From Deltaproteobacteria bacterium ADurb.Bin207 (lineage in GTDB: Bacteria; Myxococcota_A; Polyangia; Polyangiales; Polyangiaceae): DNA of 47,406 nucleotides. The stretch spans positions 1 to 47,406 of the forward strand of contig MWCO01000046.1 of assembly GCA_002070115.1 (NCBI GenBank), in the 5' to 3' direction. Position 1 is the stretch's first letter. Every line of letters starts with the position of its first letter. The position numbers and the translations under genes were made by a program. Below are positions 15,887-24,330 of this stretch, one piece after another. The notes beneath the pieces are model-generated. The model ran no database searches, had not been told where the DNA came from, and saw nothing but the letters and a program-made list of their open reading frames with translations.

Positions 15887-18184
15887 ATGAGGTTTTCTCG
15901 AGGAGCGTCCTGGACTGTTTTGCGGGCATGGGTCATCGCGTTGGCGGTTTCATCCACAGCCTTCGCCAAAGAACCCGACAACCAGGTCCAACAGGTCACT
16001 GTCCAACAAGATGGTCCCAAAACCATCATTACCGTCGAGGCTAGCGCACCGCCTCTGTACCACGCACAACTCGTCGCAGGAGGCAAACGACTCATCATCG
16101 ACATCTCCCATGCCGATGTGGTCGGTCCCCCGCCCACGATCACTCGTCCAAGTGGCGTGGTAGGCGGCGTGCTCGTTCAGCCTTTTGCCTCCTCCTCAGG
16201 AAAAACCGCGCGGATGTACATTCAACTCCTCGCCAAAGCCACCTACCAAGTGCGTGTCCGAGGCAATCACCTGATCGTCGAACTCCAGTCTTCGACTGAA
16301 TCGCAGGCGGCCCAGCCTGCCGATGCTTCCGCGCGTCGAACGACGGCCAGTGTCACGCTCCAACGCGTTCAATACCAAAACGACGATCGCTCCGATTCCG
16401 TGATCCTGCATCTTTCCAAACAACCAGCCTATTCGCAAAGCTCACCTCGGACCGGCGTGTCCCGCCTTTTGTTGCGCGATACAACCGTCGAACAAGCCGC
16501 GGAACGCATCCTCGACGCTTCTGCTTTCAATGGACTCGTTCGATCCATATCCACCTATCGCTCCAAACAATCTCGCTCCGATACGGTCGTCGAAGTGGAA
16601 CGTGCCGATAACGCCGTGGGTATCGTCCACCTCAATGGTAATCAACTCGTTTGGACCTTCGCTCTACCCAAAGACCTGCCGTCCTCCTTGACCGGTGTGG
16701 GCGCCGATGGGGGAGCTGCCCGCAAAACCCGCACCGTCGCCCGAGAAGCGGCTCTCGTAGACGTTCCCACCGTGCACTCCGGTGACCAACTCGATCCCGT
16801 CGAGGAATCCGAGGCAGAACAAGCCGAAGCGGGCGCGTTTCTTCCCCAGCCCACCCTCGGCCAAGCTGCCAATACCCGCGCTTACCGCGGCCGACGCATC
16901 GACCTGGACCTCAAAGATGCCGATATCCATAACGTTTTGCGTCTGCTGGCCGATGTCGGAAGGGTCAATATCATCACCGCCGATAACGTCAGCGGTAGTG
17001 TCACCATCCGGATGCGAGACGTACCGTGGGATCGAGCCTTGAACGTGGTTTTGCAAGCCAAATCCCTGGGCATGACCCAGGAAGGCAATGTCATTCGTGT
17101 CGCACCCCTCGCAGAACTCGAAAAAGAACGAGAGATGGCGATTGCGAGACGTAAACAAGAATACGAACTCACCCCCATCGAAACACGGCTCATCCCCGTA
17201 TCCTACGCTTCCGCGGGAGAAGTCCAGGCTCGGGCCAAAGACCTGCTTTCCCCACGCGGCTCCATCGCCGTCGATGACCGAACGAATATGCTCATCGCTC
17301 GCGACGTGCCGGGAAATCTGAACCAAGTCGAGGAGTTGATCCGATCGTTGGATACCCAGACTCCGCAAGTGCTCGTGGAAGCGCGGATTGTGGAGGCCAC
17401 GAGCCGCTACATGCGTGACATTGGCGTACAATGGGGCGGAGACGCCACCTTTTCTCAAGCGACGGGCAATCCCACCGGACTTACCTTTCCTTCCAGCGTG
17501 GGCATCGCCGGTGGTGCCTCCGACGGTGAAACCCCCACTGCGGGGCTATCACCCTTCAATAGCCGCGTGCAAAACCCCAATTTTGCCGTCAACTTGCCCG
17601 CTGCCGTGGGCACCGGCTCCGGTGGCGCCGTCGGTTTGACCTTCGGTCATATCAACAACACCGTCAATCTCGCCCTTCGTCTCTCGGCCGCGGAAACGAG
17701 CGGTATGGTCCGCATCATCTCCAGCCCACGCATCCTGACTTTGGATAACCATGAAGCCTCCATCAGCCAAGGCACCATGATCCCCTTCTCCCAGGTCAGC
17801 GCCATGGGTGTCCAAACCAGCTTCCGAGAAGCCAAACTCCAACTGCTCGTTCGCCCCCACGTTACCGCCGATGGAAGCGTGTCCATGCGCGTCAAAGTCA
17901 ACCGAGATGAGCCCGACTTCACCCAAACGTCCGCACGAGGCGACCCCACCATCCTCAAACGAGAAGCGGAAACCGAACTGCTCGTCATGGACGGACATAC
18001 CGCTGTCATTGGTGGTATCTTCACGCGAAATACCGGACGAAATCTCGATCAGGTGCCGTTTTTCGGAGATATCCCACTGCTCGGACTGCTCTTTCAACAC
18101 CGCCGTGCAAGCGATTCCCGCGGAGAACTCGTCATTTTCATCACCCCCCGCATCGTGAACCGGGCCGAAGCCCTCGGTCGCTAG
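15887..18184 (+). CDS. pilQ: Type IV pilus secretin PilQ
   Basis: A 765-residue outer-membrane secretin. The start at 15887 has GGGAG six bases upstream and gives a signal peptide ending in STAFA; the frame is open for 34 more codons upstream. Domain order: AMIN domains (about 35-125 and 145-240) that bind peptidoglycan, a Glu-rich linker, and an STN/secretin-N0 domain (about 335-405, DLDLKDADIHNVLRLLADVG). A secretin N1 domain follows (about 425-495), and then the secretin pore (about 515-760). The pore contains VEARIVEAT, SSPRILTLDN and the closing VPFFGDIPLLGLLF signature. It forms the gated channel for the pilus. A Gly/Thr-rich insertion lies between the first pore strands (about 545-610). 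It ends a convergent pair with the rmlC-like gene. Confidence 0.96.
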   Translation: MRFSRGASWTVLRAWVIALAVSSTAFAKEPDNQVQQVTVQQDGPKTIITVEASAPPLYHAQLVAGGKRLIIDISHADVVGPPPTITRPSGVVGGVLVQPFASSSGKTARMYIQLLAKATYQVRVRGNHLIVELQSSTESQAAQPADASARRTTASVTLQRVQYQNDDRSDSVILHLSKQPAYSQSSPRTGVSRLLLRDTTVEQAAERILDASAFNGLVRSISTYRSKQSRSDTVVEVERADNAVGIVHLNGNQLVWTFALPKDLPSSLTGVGADGGAARKTRTVAREAALVDVPTVHSGDQLDPVEESEAEQAEAGAFLPQPTLGQAANTRAYRGRRIDLDLKDADIHNVLRLLADVGRVNIITADNVSGSVTIRMRDVPWDRALNVVLQAKSLGMTQEGNVIRVAPLAELEKEREMAIARRKQEYELTPIETRLIPVSYASAGEVQARAKDLLSPRGSIAVDDRTNMLIARDVPGNLNQVEELIRSLDTQTPQVLVEARIVEATSRYMRDIGVQWGGDATFSQATGNPTGLTFPSSVGIAGGASDGETPTAGLSPFNSRVQNPNFAVNLPAAVGTGSGGAVGLTFGHINNTVNLALRLSAAETSGMVRIISSPRILTLDNHEASISQGTMIPFSQVSAMGVQTSFREAKLQLLVRPHVTADGSVSMRVKVNRDEPDFTQTSARGDPTILKREAETELLVMDGHTAVIGGIFTRNTGRNLDQVPFFGDIPLLGLLFQHRRASDSRGELVIFITPRIVNRAEALGR

Positions 18185-18245
18185 TCGCTCGCCTCACAAT
18201 CCGTACCCATCCAATACGTCTGCGCCAATCCCTTAGGATCCCTAT

Positions 18246-18263
18246 CTATCCGTATTCGGATAG
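18246..18263. terminator. Hairpin between convergent pilQ and rmlC-like genes
   Basis: CTATCCG and CGGATAG form a perfect 7-bp stem with a TATT loop, followed on the + strand by TTT. It sits 62 bases after the pilQ stop and just beyond the stop of the facing gene, as expected for a shared intrinsic terminator. The T-run is short. Confidence 0.5.
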
Positions 18264-18270
18264 TTTGGAT

Positions 18271-18759
18271 CTATCGAATGATATATGCCGTGTTTTCGTC
18301 CAATTCGTGACGGATCTCATCCACCGCTTGCGTCCTACCCTGCCCGCGATAGAGCCGATTCGGAAAATTCATGACCATCCCATCGCGCGATCCCACGTTG
18401 CGATAACCATGCACTACCCCCGGCGGGATCATCACCATCGCCGGGTTGCTTTCTCCCACCACCAGCCGCATCCGCCTCCGATACGTCGCCGACCATGGTC
18501 GATTGTCCCAAAGCAAAAGCAAAAAATCCGATGGCCCCACAAAACATATCCAATCCGTCTGATCCCGATGCTCATGGGGCCCCCTTGCCACATTCGGTCG
18601 CGTCATCGAAGCATACGACATCGCCGGCAACACGCTTTCATCGACTTCATCTCGTCGATACAGTTCGCATAGCCATCCCCTTTCGTCTTCTATCGGACGC
18701 AACGTTCGAACCTGCACGTCATCAATCGGTCCATCCTCGAACGATTTTTCGGTCATCAT
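18271..18759 (-). CDS. dTDP-4-dehydrorhamnose 3,5-epimerase-family protein (RmlC-like)
   Basis: A 162-residue cupin-type protein. The family core is seen as VARGPHEHRDQ (the catalytic His lies in the equivalent of RGLHYQ), a strand with FLLLLWDNR, and VMIPPGVVHGYRN. It is shorter and more divergent than housekeeping RmlC, and several family positions are changed, so a related epimerase or isomerase acting on a dTDP-sugar is possible. The start ATG overlaps the stop of the rmlA gene (ATGA), which shows an operon. RmlC converts dTDP-4-keto-6-deoxyglucose to its 3,5-epimer for dTDP-rhamnose synthesis. The last enzyme, RmlD, is not in the window. Confidence 0.8.
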   Translation of the reverse strand: MMTEKSFEDGPIDDVQVRTLRPIEDERGWLCELYRRDEVDESVLPAMSYASMTRPNVARGPHEHRDQTDWICFVGPSDFLLLLWDNRPWSATYRRRMRLVVGESNPAMVMIPPGVVHGYRNVGSRDGMVMNFPNRLYRGQGRTQAVDEIRHELDENTAYIIR

Positions 18760-19844
18760 CCGCCTCTTTCCCGCGATAACTCAACGAGACAATCGTCGCC
18801 CACCATCAAAGACAAAGCCCCGTGACGAGATGCGCCGGGACGCACGATCACGCGACGTCCTATCAAAGAATCCTCCAAACGGGGGATGTCCTGCACAAGG
18901 CATTCTTCCATCAATACCGAATGATCCACCGTCGAACGATGTACTTTGACGCGATCCCCAATCGAGGTAAACGGGCCAATCCGTGCATCGATCAGCTCCG
19001 CATCTCGTCCGATGATCGCTGGACCTCGGATCGTCGAACGAATGACCTTCGCCCCTTTTTCCACACGAACCCTTCCCGTTATCTTGCTGTCCTCATCGAC
19101 TTGTCCTTCTTGACCCGCCTTCAACCAATCGTCGAGAACCGTATCGTTGGCCAGCAGTAGATCATCTTTTTTACCTGTATCGAGCCACCAAGACGAAAGG
19201 GTTTCTACACTCACTTTCCCTCCCCGTTGCATGAGCCGGGTGATCGCATCGGTGATTTCGAGTTCTCCTCGCCACGAAGGCGAAAGCTCGTCGATGGCGT
19301 CGTGAATCACACGACGAAACAAATACACCCCCACGAGCGCCAGGTTGGAGGGAGGGTGTTTCGGCTTCTCTTGCAAATACATCACATTGCCTTGGGCGTC
19401 GACCTTCACCACCCCGAAAGCAGAGGGATCGGATACCTCTTTGAGCAATACGAAAGCGGATAGTTCGGGAGATCGAGCAAACCGCTGAACGGTCGGCGCG
19501 ATACGAGTGCCAATCAGGTTATCCCCCAGGAACATGACGAAATCATCCTCTTGGAGGAAAGGGCGCGCCACCTTGACCGCATGGGCAATCCCCAACGGTT
19601 TGTCTTGCAGCACGTACGTCAGTCTGGCGCCAAATGCCGATCCGTCTCCGAGCGATTGCTTCACCTCTCGACCCGTCTCCGGCGAGATGACAACCGCAAG
19701 GTCGGTGATTTGCGCATCGACAAGGTTATCCACCACGTAATAGAGCACCGGACGATTCGCTACCGGCACGAGTTGCTTGGCACCCGAATAGGTAAATGGT
19801 CGAAGGCGTGTTCCCACGCCACCCGCAAGGATCAACCCTTTCAC
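18756..19844 (-). CDS. rmlA: Glucose-1-phosphate thymidylyltransferase (long form)
   Basis: A 362-residue nucleotidyltransferase with the N-terminal pyrophosphorylase signature LAGGVGTRLRPFT and the substrate segment KQLVPVANRPVLYY. It makes dTDP-glucose from dTTP and glucose-1-phosphate. The length, with a C-terminal left-handed beta-helix-like region (about 250-355, imperfect hexapeptides such as IIGRDAELIDARIGP), marks the long RmlA type often found in antibiotic or polysaccharide loci. The start is GTG at 19844, because its GTGA overlaps the stop of rmlB. The extra 21 upstream codons lie within rmlB and do not resemble the family. It is the middle gene of a three-gene overlapping set. Confidence 0.93.
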   Translation of the reverse strand: MKGLILAGGVGTRLRPFTYSGAKQLVPVANRPVLYYVVDNLVDAQITDLAVVISPETGREVKQSLGDGSAFGARLTYVLQDKPLGIAHAVKVARPFLQEDDFVMFLGDNLIGTRIAPTVQRFARSPELSAFVLLKEVSDPSAFGVVKVDAQGNVMYLQEKPKHPPSNLALVGVYLFRRVIHDAIDELSPSWRGELEITDAITRLMQRGGKVSVETLSSWWLDTGKKDDLLLANDTVLDDWLKAGQEGQVDEDSKITGRVRVEKGAKVIRSTIRGPAIIGRDAELIDARIGPFTSIGDRVKVHRSTVDHSVLMEECLVQDIPRLEDSLIGRRVIVRPGASRHGALSLMVGDDCLVELSRERGG

Positions 19845-20899
19845 GCGGAAGCTCCCAAACCGAGTCGTTCTCGGCCATAAACGCGTTGTGTGATGCGATC
19901 GCACCAAACTCGATTATCCAAGTACCATTTCACCGTTTCACGCATGCCTTGCTCAAAGGAAATTCGCGGTTTCCATCCAAGTTCCCGCTCCATTTTCGAC
20001 GGATCGATCGCATATCGACGATCATGCCCGGGTCGATCCATCACGAAACGAATGAGGTCCCGGTACGGGCGAACCGCCGGTTCCCATTCGTCAAGCAAAG
20101 CACAAATCGTCTCGACCATCTGCAACGTCGAACGCTCGTTTCGCGCACCAATGTTATACGTTTGCCCTGGCTTGCCTCGCTCCGAAACCATGAGCAACGC
20201 ATCGCAATGGTCATGCACATGAAGCCAATCGCGCACGTGCTTGCCATCTCCATAAATCGGTATCGTTTTTCCTTCGAGCGCGTTGAGCAAGGCAAGCGGC
20301 ACTAGCTTTTCCGGAAACTGGTAAGGCCCGAAATTATTTGAGCAATTCGTCGTGATCGTAGGCATCCCATAGGTGTGGAAAAACGCGCGAACGAGATGAT
20401 CCGCTCCCGCTTTCGTCGCCGCATACGGTGAACGTGGCGCATACGCCGTCGTTTCAGAAAATGCTCCCTCTTGTCCAAGAGAGCCGAATACTTCATCCGT
20501 GGAAACGTGTAATAACCGAAAGCGATCACGATGCTCCCGGTCGAGCATCGACCAATACAAGCGGGTCGCGTCGAGTAATTCGAATGTTCCTACCAGATTG
20601 GTGTGAACGAACGGACGCGGGCTGTCGATGGAGCGATCGACGTGAGATTCCGACGCCAGATTGAAAATCACGTCGGGTCGGTGCTCTCGCAACAACTCGT
20701 CGAGCAAGACGCGATCCGCCAAGTCTCCATGCACGAAGTGGAAGTGGGGCTGATGGCGCAAGGCGGCAAGGTTATCGAGATTGCCGGCGTAGGTGAGCAG
20801 GTCGAGCACGACCAGATCGACATCCGGGCGAGCCAACAGACGATAGACGAGATTGGTTCCGATAAATCCTGCTCCGCCGGTAACCAAGATTCGAATCAT
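19841..20899 (-). CDS. rmlB: dTDP-glucose 4,6-dehydratase
   Basis: A 352-residue extended short-chain dehydrogenase. The Rossmann motif GGAGFIG lies at the N-terminus, ASESHVDRSI near residue 85, the catalytic Thr-Asp-Glu in STDEVFG, and the YxxxK pair in SPYAATKAGADH. It converts dTDP-glucose to dTDP-4-keto-6-deoxyglucose in the cytoplasm. The ATG at 20899 begins exactly at IRILVTGG; an ATG 13 codons upstream would add a non-family extension. The stop overlaps the rmlA start. The gene lies 104 bases downstream of korC on the same strand. No obvious terminator separates them, so read-through from the kor operon is possible. Confidence 0.96.
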   Translation of the reverse strand: MIRILVTGGAGFIGTNLVYRLLARPDVDLVVLDLLTYAGNLDNLAALRHQPHFHFVHGDLADRVLLDELLREHRPDVIFNLASESHVDRSIDSPRPFVHTNLVGTFELLDATRLYWSMLDREHRDRFRLLHVSTDEVFGSLGQEGAFSETTAYAPRSPYAATKAGADHLVRAFFHTYGMPTITTNCSNNFGPYQFPEKLVPLALLNALEGKTIPIYGDGKHVRDWLHVHDHCDALLMVSERGKPGQTYNIGARNERSTLQMVETICALLDEWEPAVRPYRDLIRFVMDRPGHDRRYAIDPSKMERELGWKPRISFEQGMRETVKWYLDNRVWCDRITQRVYGRERLGLGASA

Positions 20900-21003
20900 G
20901 GTTGTGCTTAGCCTGAAGGACCAAGGGGATCGATGCAAACCGGAACCATAAACAATGTCCCTGGTTCAGATGAGAATCATCTACGGAAAGAAATGAGAAA
21001 GAT

Positions 21004-21549
21004 TCAGTGGATGAGCTTTTCGCCCCATTGGAAACCGCGGTCGAAGGCTTTGAGATTGAGGTCCGTCGTTCCGCGCGGAACCGAGTCTTCCACCGCCTTT
21101 CGCATGGCATCCACACTGACAAGCTTGGTGATCGATGTGAAAAAACCGACCATGACGATGTTGAGGATCATGCGTCGCCCAAGTTCTTCCGCAATTCGCG
21201 TGGCGGGCACACCAAAGACTTTGGCTTCATTGGGAATGGGGTCAGGCTTGACCATGTCCTGCTCGATGAGCAGCATTCCCCCCTGGGCGATTTGGGGTGA
21301 AAACTTGGTGTAGGCATCTTGGGACATACTCACCAACACGCGCGGACGCGTCACATAAGGGTACAGGATGGGGGTATCGGAGACGACCACCTGGGCCGAA
21401 CACGCGCTACCACGAGCCTCCGGACCAAACGCTTGGGTGAGCGTGGCTTCCTTGTTGTCGAAAAGAGCGGCTGCCTTTCCGGTGATGATGCCAGCCAGGA
21501 TGACACCTTGGCCGCCCAGACCGCCGAACTTGATCTCCGTGGTCGTCAT
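21004..21549 (-). CDS. korC: 2-oxoacid:ferredoxin oxidoreductase, gamma subunit
   Basis: A 181-residue gamma subunit with the start motif EIKFGGLGGQGVI and the family patterns QAFGPEARGSACSAQVVVS and VSMSQDAYTKF. It completes the four-subunit enzyme that oxidises a 2-oxoacid with CoA and reduces ferredoxin. The ATG at 21549 overlaps the korB stop (ATGA). The frame is open 15 codons further, into korB, and that part is not family-like. It is the last gene of the kor set. Confidence 0.94.
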   Translation of the reverse strand: MTTTEIKFGGLGGQGVILAGIITGKAAALFDNKEATLTQAFGPEARGSACSAQVVVSDTPILYPYVTRPRVLVSMSQDAYTKFSPQIAQGGMLLIEQDMVKPDPIPNEAKVFGVPATRIAEELGRRMILNIVMVGFFTSITKLVSVDAMRKAVEDSVPRGTTDLNLKAFDRGFQWGEKLIH

Positions 21550-22433
21550 GTTCCTTCTCCCTTTGCCTGCGGCGGCACGTAGTTGTCCGGGCACGGCACG
21601 TATCGCGGCCCCAACACTTCCTTGTAGCGAGCGTTCATGGCATCGGCAAAGGTGGGGCGTTCGCGATCGACGAACGTGCCGACCGTGATTTCGGATTGGA
21701 AGTCGATCCGCAACTCACTGGTATTGGCACCGTTCTTTTTGACGGATTTTTCTTGATAATATTTCATCGCGTCGAGGCCATCGCCGAGTCGATTGCGACG
21801 CTGGTAGAGCGTGGGGCAGGGGGAAATGACCTCGATGAAGCGGAACCCACGTTTTTTGAGGGCATCACGCATGGCCTTGGTGAGTTCTCGCACGTGGAAG
21901 GTGGTCCATCGAGCGACATAGACCGCACCGCAGGAGTCGGCGAGGTAGGGCAGATTGAAAGGCTCCTCGAATTGTCCGAGGGGCGCGGTGGTAAATTTTG
22001 CAGTGGCTGGCGAGGTGGGGCTCACCTGACCCCCGGTCATGCCGTAGGTGAAGTTGTTGACACAAACACACAGCACGTCGAGGTTTCGCCTTGCGGCATG
22101 GATGAAGTGGTTTCCACCAATGGCGATGAGGTCTCCCTCGCCGGAATATACGACGACATTGAGTTCGGGATTGCCGAGTTTCAAGCCGGTGGCAAAGGCC
22201 AACGCGCGTCCGTGGGTGGTGTGAAACGAATCCACGGACATATAGCCGGATACCCGGCCCGTGCAGCCGATGCCGGAGACGACCGCGGTTTTTTTCAGGT
22301 CGATTTTGGATTGGGTCAACGCTCGCGCAAAGCAGTTGACGCTCGTTCCGATGCCGCATCCCGGACACCAAATGCTCGGCATGCGATCCATGCGAAGGTA
22401 CGGGTTGACTGGATTGATTGCAACTTCTGTCAT
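21546..22433 (-). CDS. korB: 2-oxoacid:ferredoxin oxidoreductase, beta subunit (thiamine diphosphate)
   Basis: A 295-residue beta subunit. Early Cys residues in IWCPGCGIG and SGIGCTGR, followed by FHTTHGRALAFATGLKL, match the family. The thiamine diphosphate/Mg site appears as GEGDLIAIGGNHFIHAARRN, with Glu where many members have the first Asp of GDGD, followed by VNNFTYGMTGGQ. AGGA lies eight bases before the ATG, and the korA stop is 15 bases upstream. Substrate is most likely 2-oxoglutarate given the D-A-B-C subunit order, but a branched-chain 2-oxoacid remains possible. Confidence 0.94.
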   Translation of the reverse strand: MTEVAINPVNPYLRMDRMPSIWCPGCGIGTSVNCFARALTQSKIDLKKTAVVSGIGCTGRVSGYMSVDSFHTTHGRALAFATGLKLGNPELNVVVYSGEGDLIAIGGNHFIHAARRNLDVLCVCVNNFTYGMTGGQVSPTSPATAKFTTAPLGQFEEPFNLPYLADSCGAVYVARWTTFHVRELTKAMRDALKKRGFRFIEVISPCPTLYQRRNRLGDGLDAMKYYQEKSVKKNGANTSELRIDFQSEITVGTFVDRERPTFADAMNARYKEVLGPRYVPCPDNYVPPQAKGEGT

Positions 22434-22448
22434 GGCCGATCCTTTGCG

Positions 22449-23615
22449 TCAGTTCTTGCCGCGAGCGGCTTCGATGATGGCATTCGCAATGACTTGCGGA
22501 TCATGCACCTCGCCGCCTCCATGAGGCACCAACACCGTACGTGTCATGCCCGCCACACAACGTTCGAGTTCGAACACCATTTGGCCGTAGTTGAGTTCGG
22601 GCATCACGAATGACTTGATCGTGGGCGCGATCTGTTTGACCCGCTTTTCAGGGAAGGGCCACGCGACGATCAGGCGCATCGTTCCCACTTTGATTCCTTG
22701 TTCTCGGGCGATTTCTACACCCCGCTGGGCCACGCGCGACGTGATTCCATACGACATCACGACGACTTCCGCGCCCTCGATGCCGTCTTCTTCCCACTCA
22801 CAGATCTTGTCTGCGTTTTTGCGAATCTTGTCGACAAGGCGATGAACGAGTTTTTCCTGGGCGTGATGATTCATGACCGGATAACCGCGCTCGTCGTGCG
22901 TCAGTCCTGTCACGAATAGGTTGTAGCCATCGCCCGCCTTGGCCATCTCAGGCACCCAACCGTCGCCCGCATCGAAAGGCTTGTATTCGCCAGGCTTCTT
23001 TTTGGTGAAGTTGCGCTCCACCACCTCGATGTCCTCTGCGTTGGGAATCACCACACGCTCGGTCATGTGCCCCACGCATTCATCCATCATCAACATGACC
23101 GGTACACGCCAGGTTTCCGCAAGATTGAACGCTTTGATGGCGAAGTCGAAACACTCTTGAGGCGATTGCGGACACAAGGCGATGATCTCGTAATCGCCGT
23201 GGGACCCCCATCGGGCCTGCATCATATCCGCTTGCCCCGGTAAGGTGGGAAGCCCGGTCGACGGGCCGCCGCGCTGCACGTTGACGAATACGCAAGGACA
23301 TTCGGTGATGGCCGCAAGTCCTACGTGCTCCATCATCAACGAAAAGCCAGGGCCGGATGTGACGGTGAGAGCTTTTTTGCCTGCCCATACGCCGCCTTGC
23401 AGCGTAATGGATGCCGCGATCTCATCTTCCATTTGAATGAATACGCCCCCCATGGTGGGGAAACGCTGCGCGATACGCTCCACGACTTCCGTCGAGGGCG
23501 TGATGGGATACCCCGCGGCGAAGCGACAGCCTGCTGCTAATGCTCCTTCGCATGCCGCATGGTTTCCGTCCAAGTAATGCTGACCCGTCAATACTCCACG
23601 TGGGTCTGCTGCCAT
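22449..23615 (-). CDS. korA: 2-oxoacid:ferredoxin oxidoreductase, alpha subunit
   Basis: About 388 residues from the ATG at 23615, which has GGAGG eight bases upstream; a GTG three codons earlier overlaps that ribosome site. The substrate-binding start GCRFAAGYPITPSTEVVERIA is typical (residues split around 30-50), followed by QMEDEIAAS and VTSGPGFSLMMEH. The C-terminal third has the PELNYGQM pattern of domain II. It binds the oxoacid and pairs with KorB. The KorD gene lies 43 bases upstream on the same strand. Confidence 0.95.
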   Translation of the reverse strand: MAADPRGVLTGQHYLDGNHAACEGALAAGCRFAAGYPITPSTEVVERIAQRFPTMGGVFIQMEDEIAASITLQGGVWAGKKALTVTSGPGFSLMMEHVGLAAITECPCVFVNVQRGGPSTGLPTLPGQADMMQARWGSHGDYEIIALCPQSPQECFDFAIKAFNLAETWRVPVMLMMDECVGHMTERVVIPNAEDIEVVERNFTKKKPGEYKPFDAGDGWVPEMAKAGDGYNLFVTGLTHDERGYPVMNHHAQEKLVHRLVDKIRKNADKICEWEEDGIEGAEVVVMSYGITSRVAQRGVEIAREQGIKVGTMRLIVAWPFPEKRVKQIAPTIKSFVMPELNYGQMVFELERCVAGMTRTVLVPHGGGEVHDPQVIANAIIEAARGKN

Positions 23616-23658
23616 GGCGACCACCTCCGTATGGGAACGAACCCCGACAACGACTGTC

Positions 23659-23916
23659 TCACGCCGACTTCTTGATGATCACCCCAAAAATGGCGAAGTC
23701 CGGACAGTAAAGGCCACATAGATCACAACCGGTACAATCCTCCTCGCGAGTCAATACCGGCGGGTGATACCCCTTTTTGTTGAATCCCGTATCCAGATCC
23801 AAGGCGCGGGGAGGACAGAATTCGACACAAAATCCGCAGCCTTTGCATCGCTCCACCTCGACGAATACCGTCCCTCGCACCTTCTTGGGCTTGGCTGCCC
23901 CTCCGGCGTCAGACAT
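23659..23916 (-). CDS. korD: 2-oxoacid:ferredoxin oxidoreductase, delta subunit (2[4Fe-4S] ferredoxin)
   Basis: An 85-residue ferredoxin-like subunit with two clusters: CKGCGFCVEFCP (residues about 24-35) and CTGCDLCGLYCP (about 61-72). Both are CxxCxxCxxxCP motifs for [4Fe-4S] centres. It carries electrons from the KorAB site to ferredoxin. GGGAGAG lies close before the ATG. It is the first gene of the korDABC operon; the 414-base region upstream is shared with the divergent two-component system. Confidence 0.95.
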   Translation of the reverse strand: MSDAGGAAKPKKVRGTVFVEVERCKGCGFCVEFCPPRALDLDTGFNKKGYHPPVLTREEDCTGCDLCGLYCPDFAIFGVIIKKSA

Positions 23917-24063
23917 CTTTCATCTCTCCCTGTCTCCCGCACCACGCGGGCCGATCACGCTCAGCCGTCGAATCCGCGGACTCGATCCGACGTTCTCCTC
24001 CACGGACGCTGCTTGTTTTTTTCGAACGGGTCCGTCCACAGGCAGGCCTTCTACCTCGCGTCA

Positions 24064-24084
24064 GTTCTATTCGCGAAATAGAAC
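24064..24084. promoter_or_regulatory. Perfect 8-bp inverted repeat, candidate operator
   Basis: GTTCTATT and AATAGAAC flank CGCGA. The dyad lies 148 bases upstream of korD and 247 upstream of the response regulator start, within their shared region. It resembles a binding site for a dimeric regulator. Two CGTGACC copies follow within 30 bases. Confidence 0.45.
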
Positions 24085-24175
24085 GTGACCACGATTCCGT
24101 CAACACACCGTGACCCGTCACAGATTGTCTAATCGTGAATTGATTATGGATGCTTCCTCGTAGCAAGTTCGACTA

Positions 24176-24198
24176 GATATTTAATATTATAAATTCAT
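24176..24198 (+). promoter_or_regulatory. AT-rich promoter-like patch
   Basis: A run of almost pure A and T in otherwise GC-rich DNA, with TATTAT- and TATAAA-like hexamers, 133 bases before the response regulator start. A -10 element is plausible. The -35 match (TTCGAC) is poor, so no exact promoter is assigned. Confidence 0.3.
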
Positions 24199-24330
24199 CT
24201 TGTTACTGATTTGTGGCGCATTGAAATCGTGACGTGTGCGAGCGGTTCGGACGCTCTCCCTTGCTTTGAACCTCCGGTGCTTCGCTCAGGCTCCGCACCC
24301 CCCCACAATTGTGCTTTATTGCCTTTCACC

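Larger units (their letters stand above)
23917..24330. other. Divergent promoter region between korDABC and the two-component system
   Basis: No gene is supported in these 414 bases. The left third is GC-rich and would hold the kor promoter. The centre carries a 21-bp dyad (24064-24084) followed by two CGTGACC copies. The right part is strongly AT-rich (24176-24198). A frame opening at 24211 runs into the response regulator gene, but its extra 40 residues are not receiver-like. Confidence 0.5.

Noticed and set aside
21696..22613. A 305-codon + strand frame opposite korB
   Set aside because: The - strand frame has full thiamine-diphosphate and Cys motifs; the + frame shows only mirror composition.
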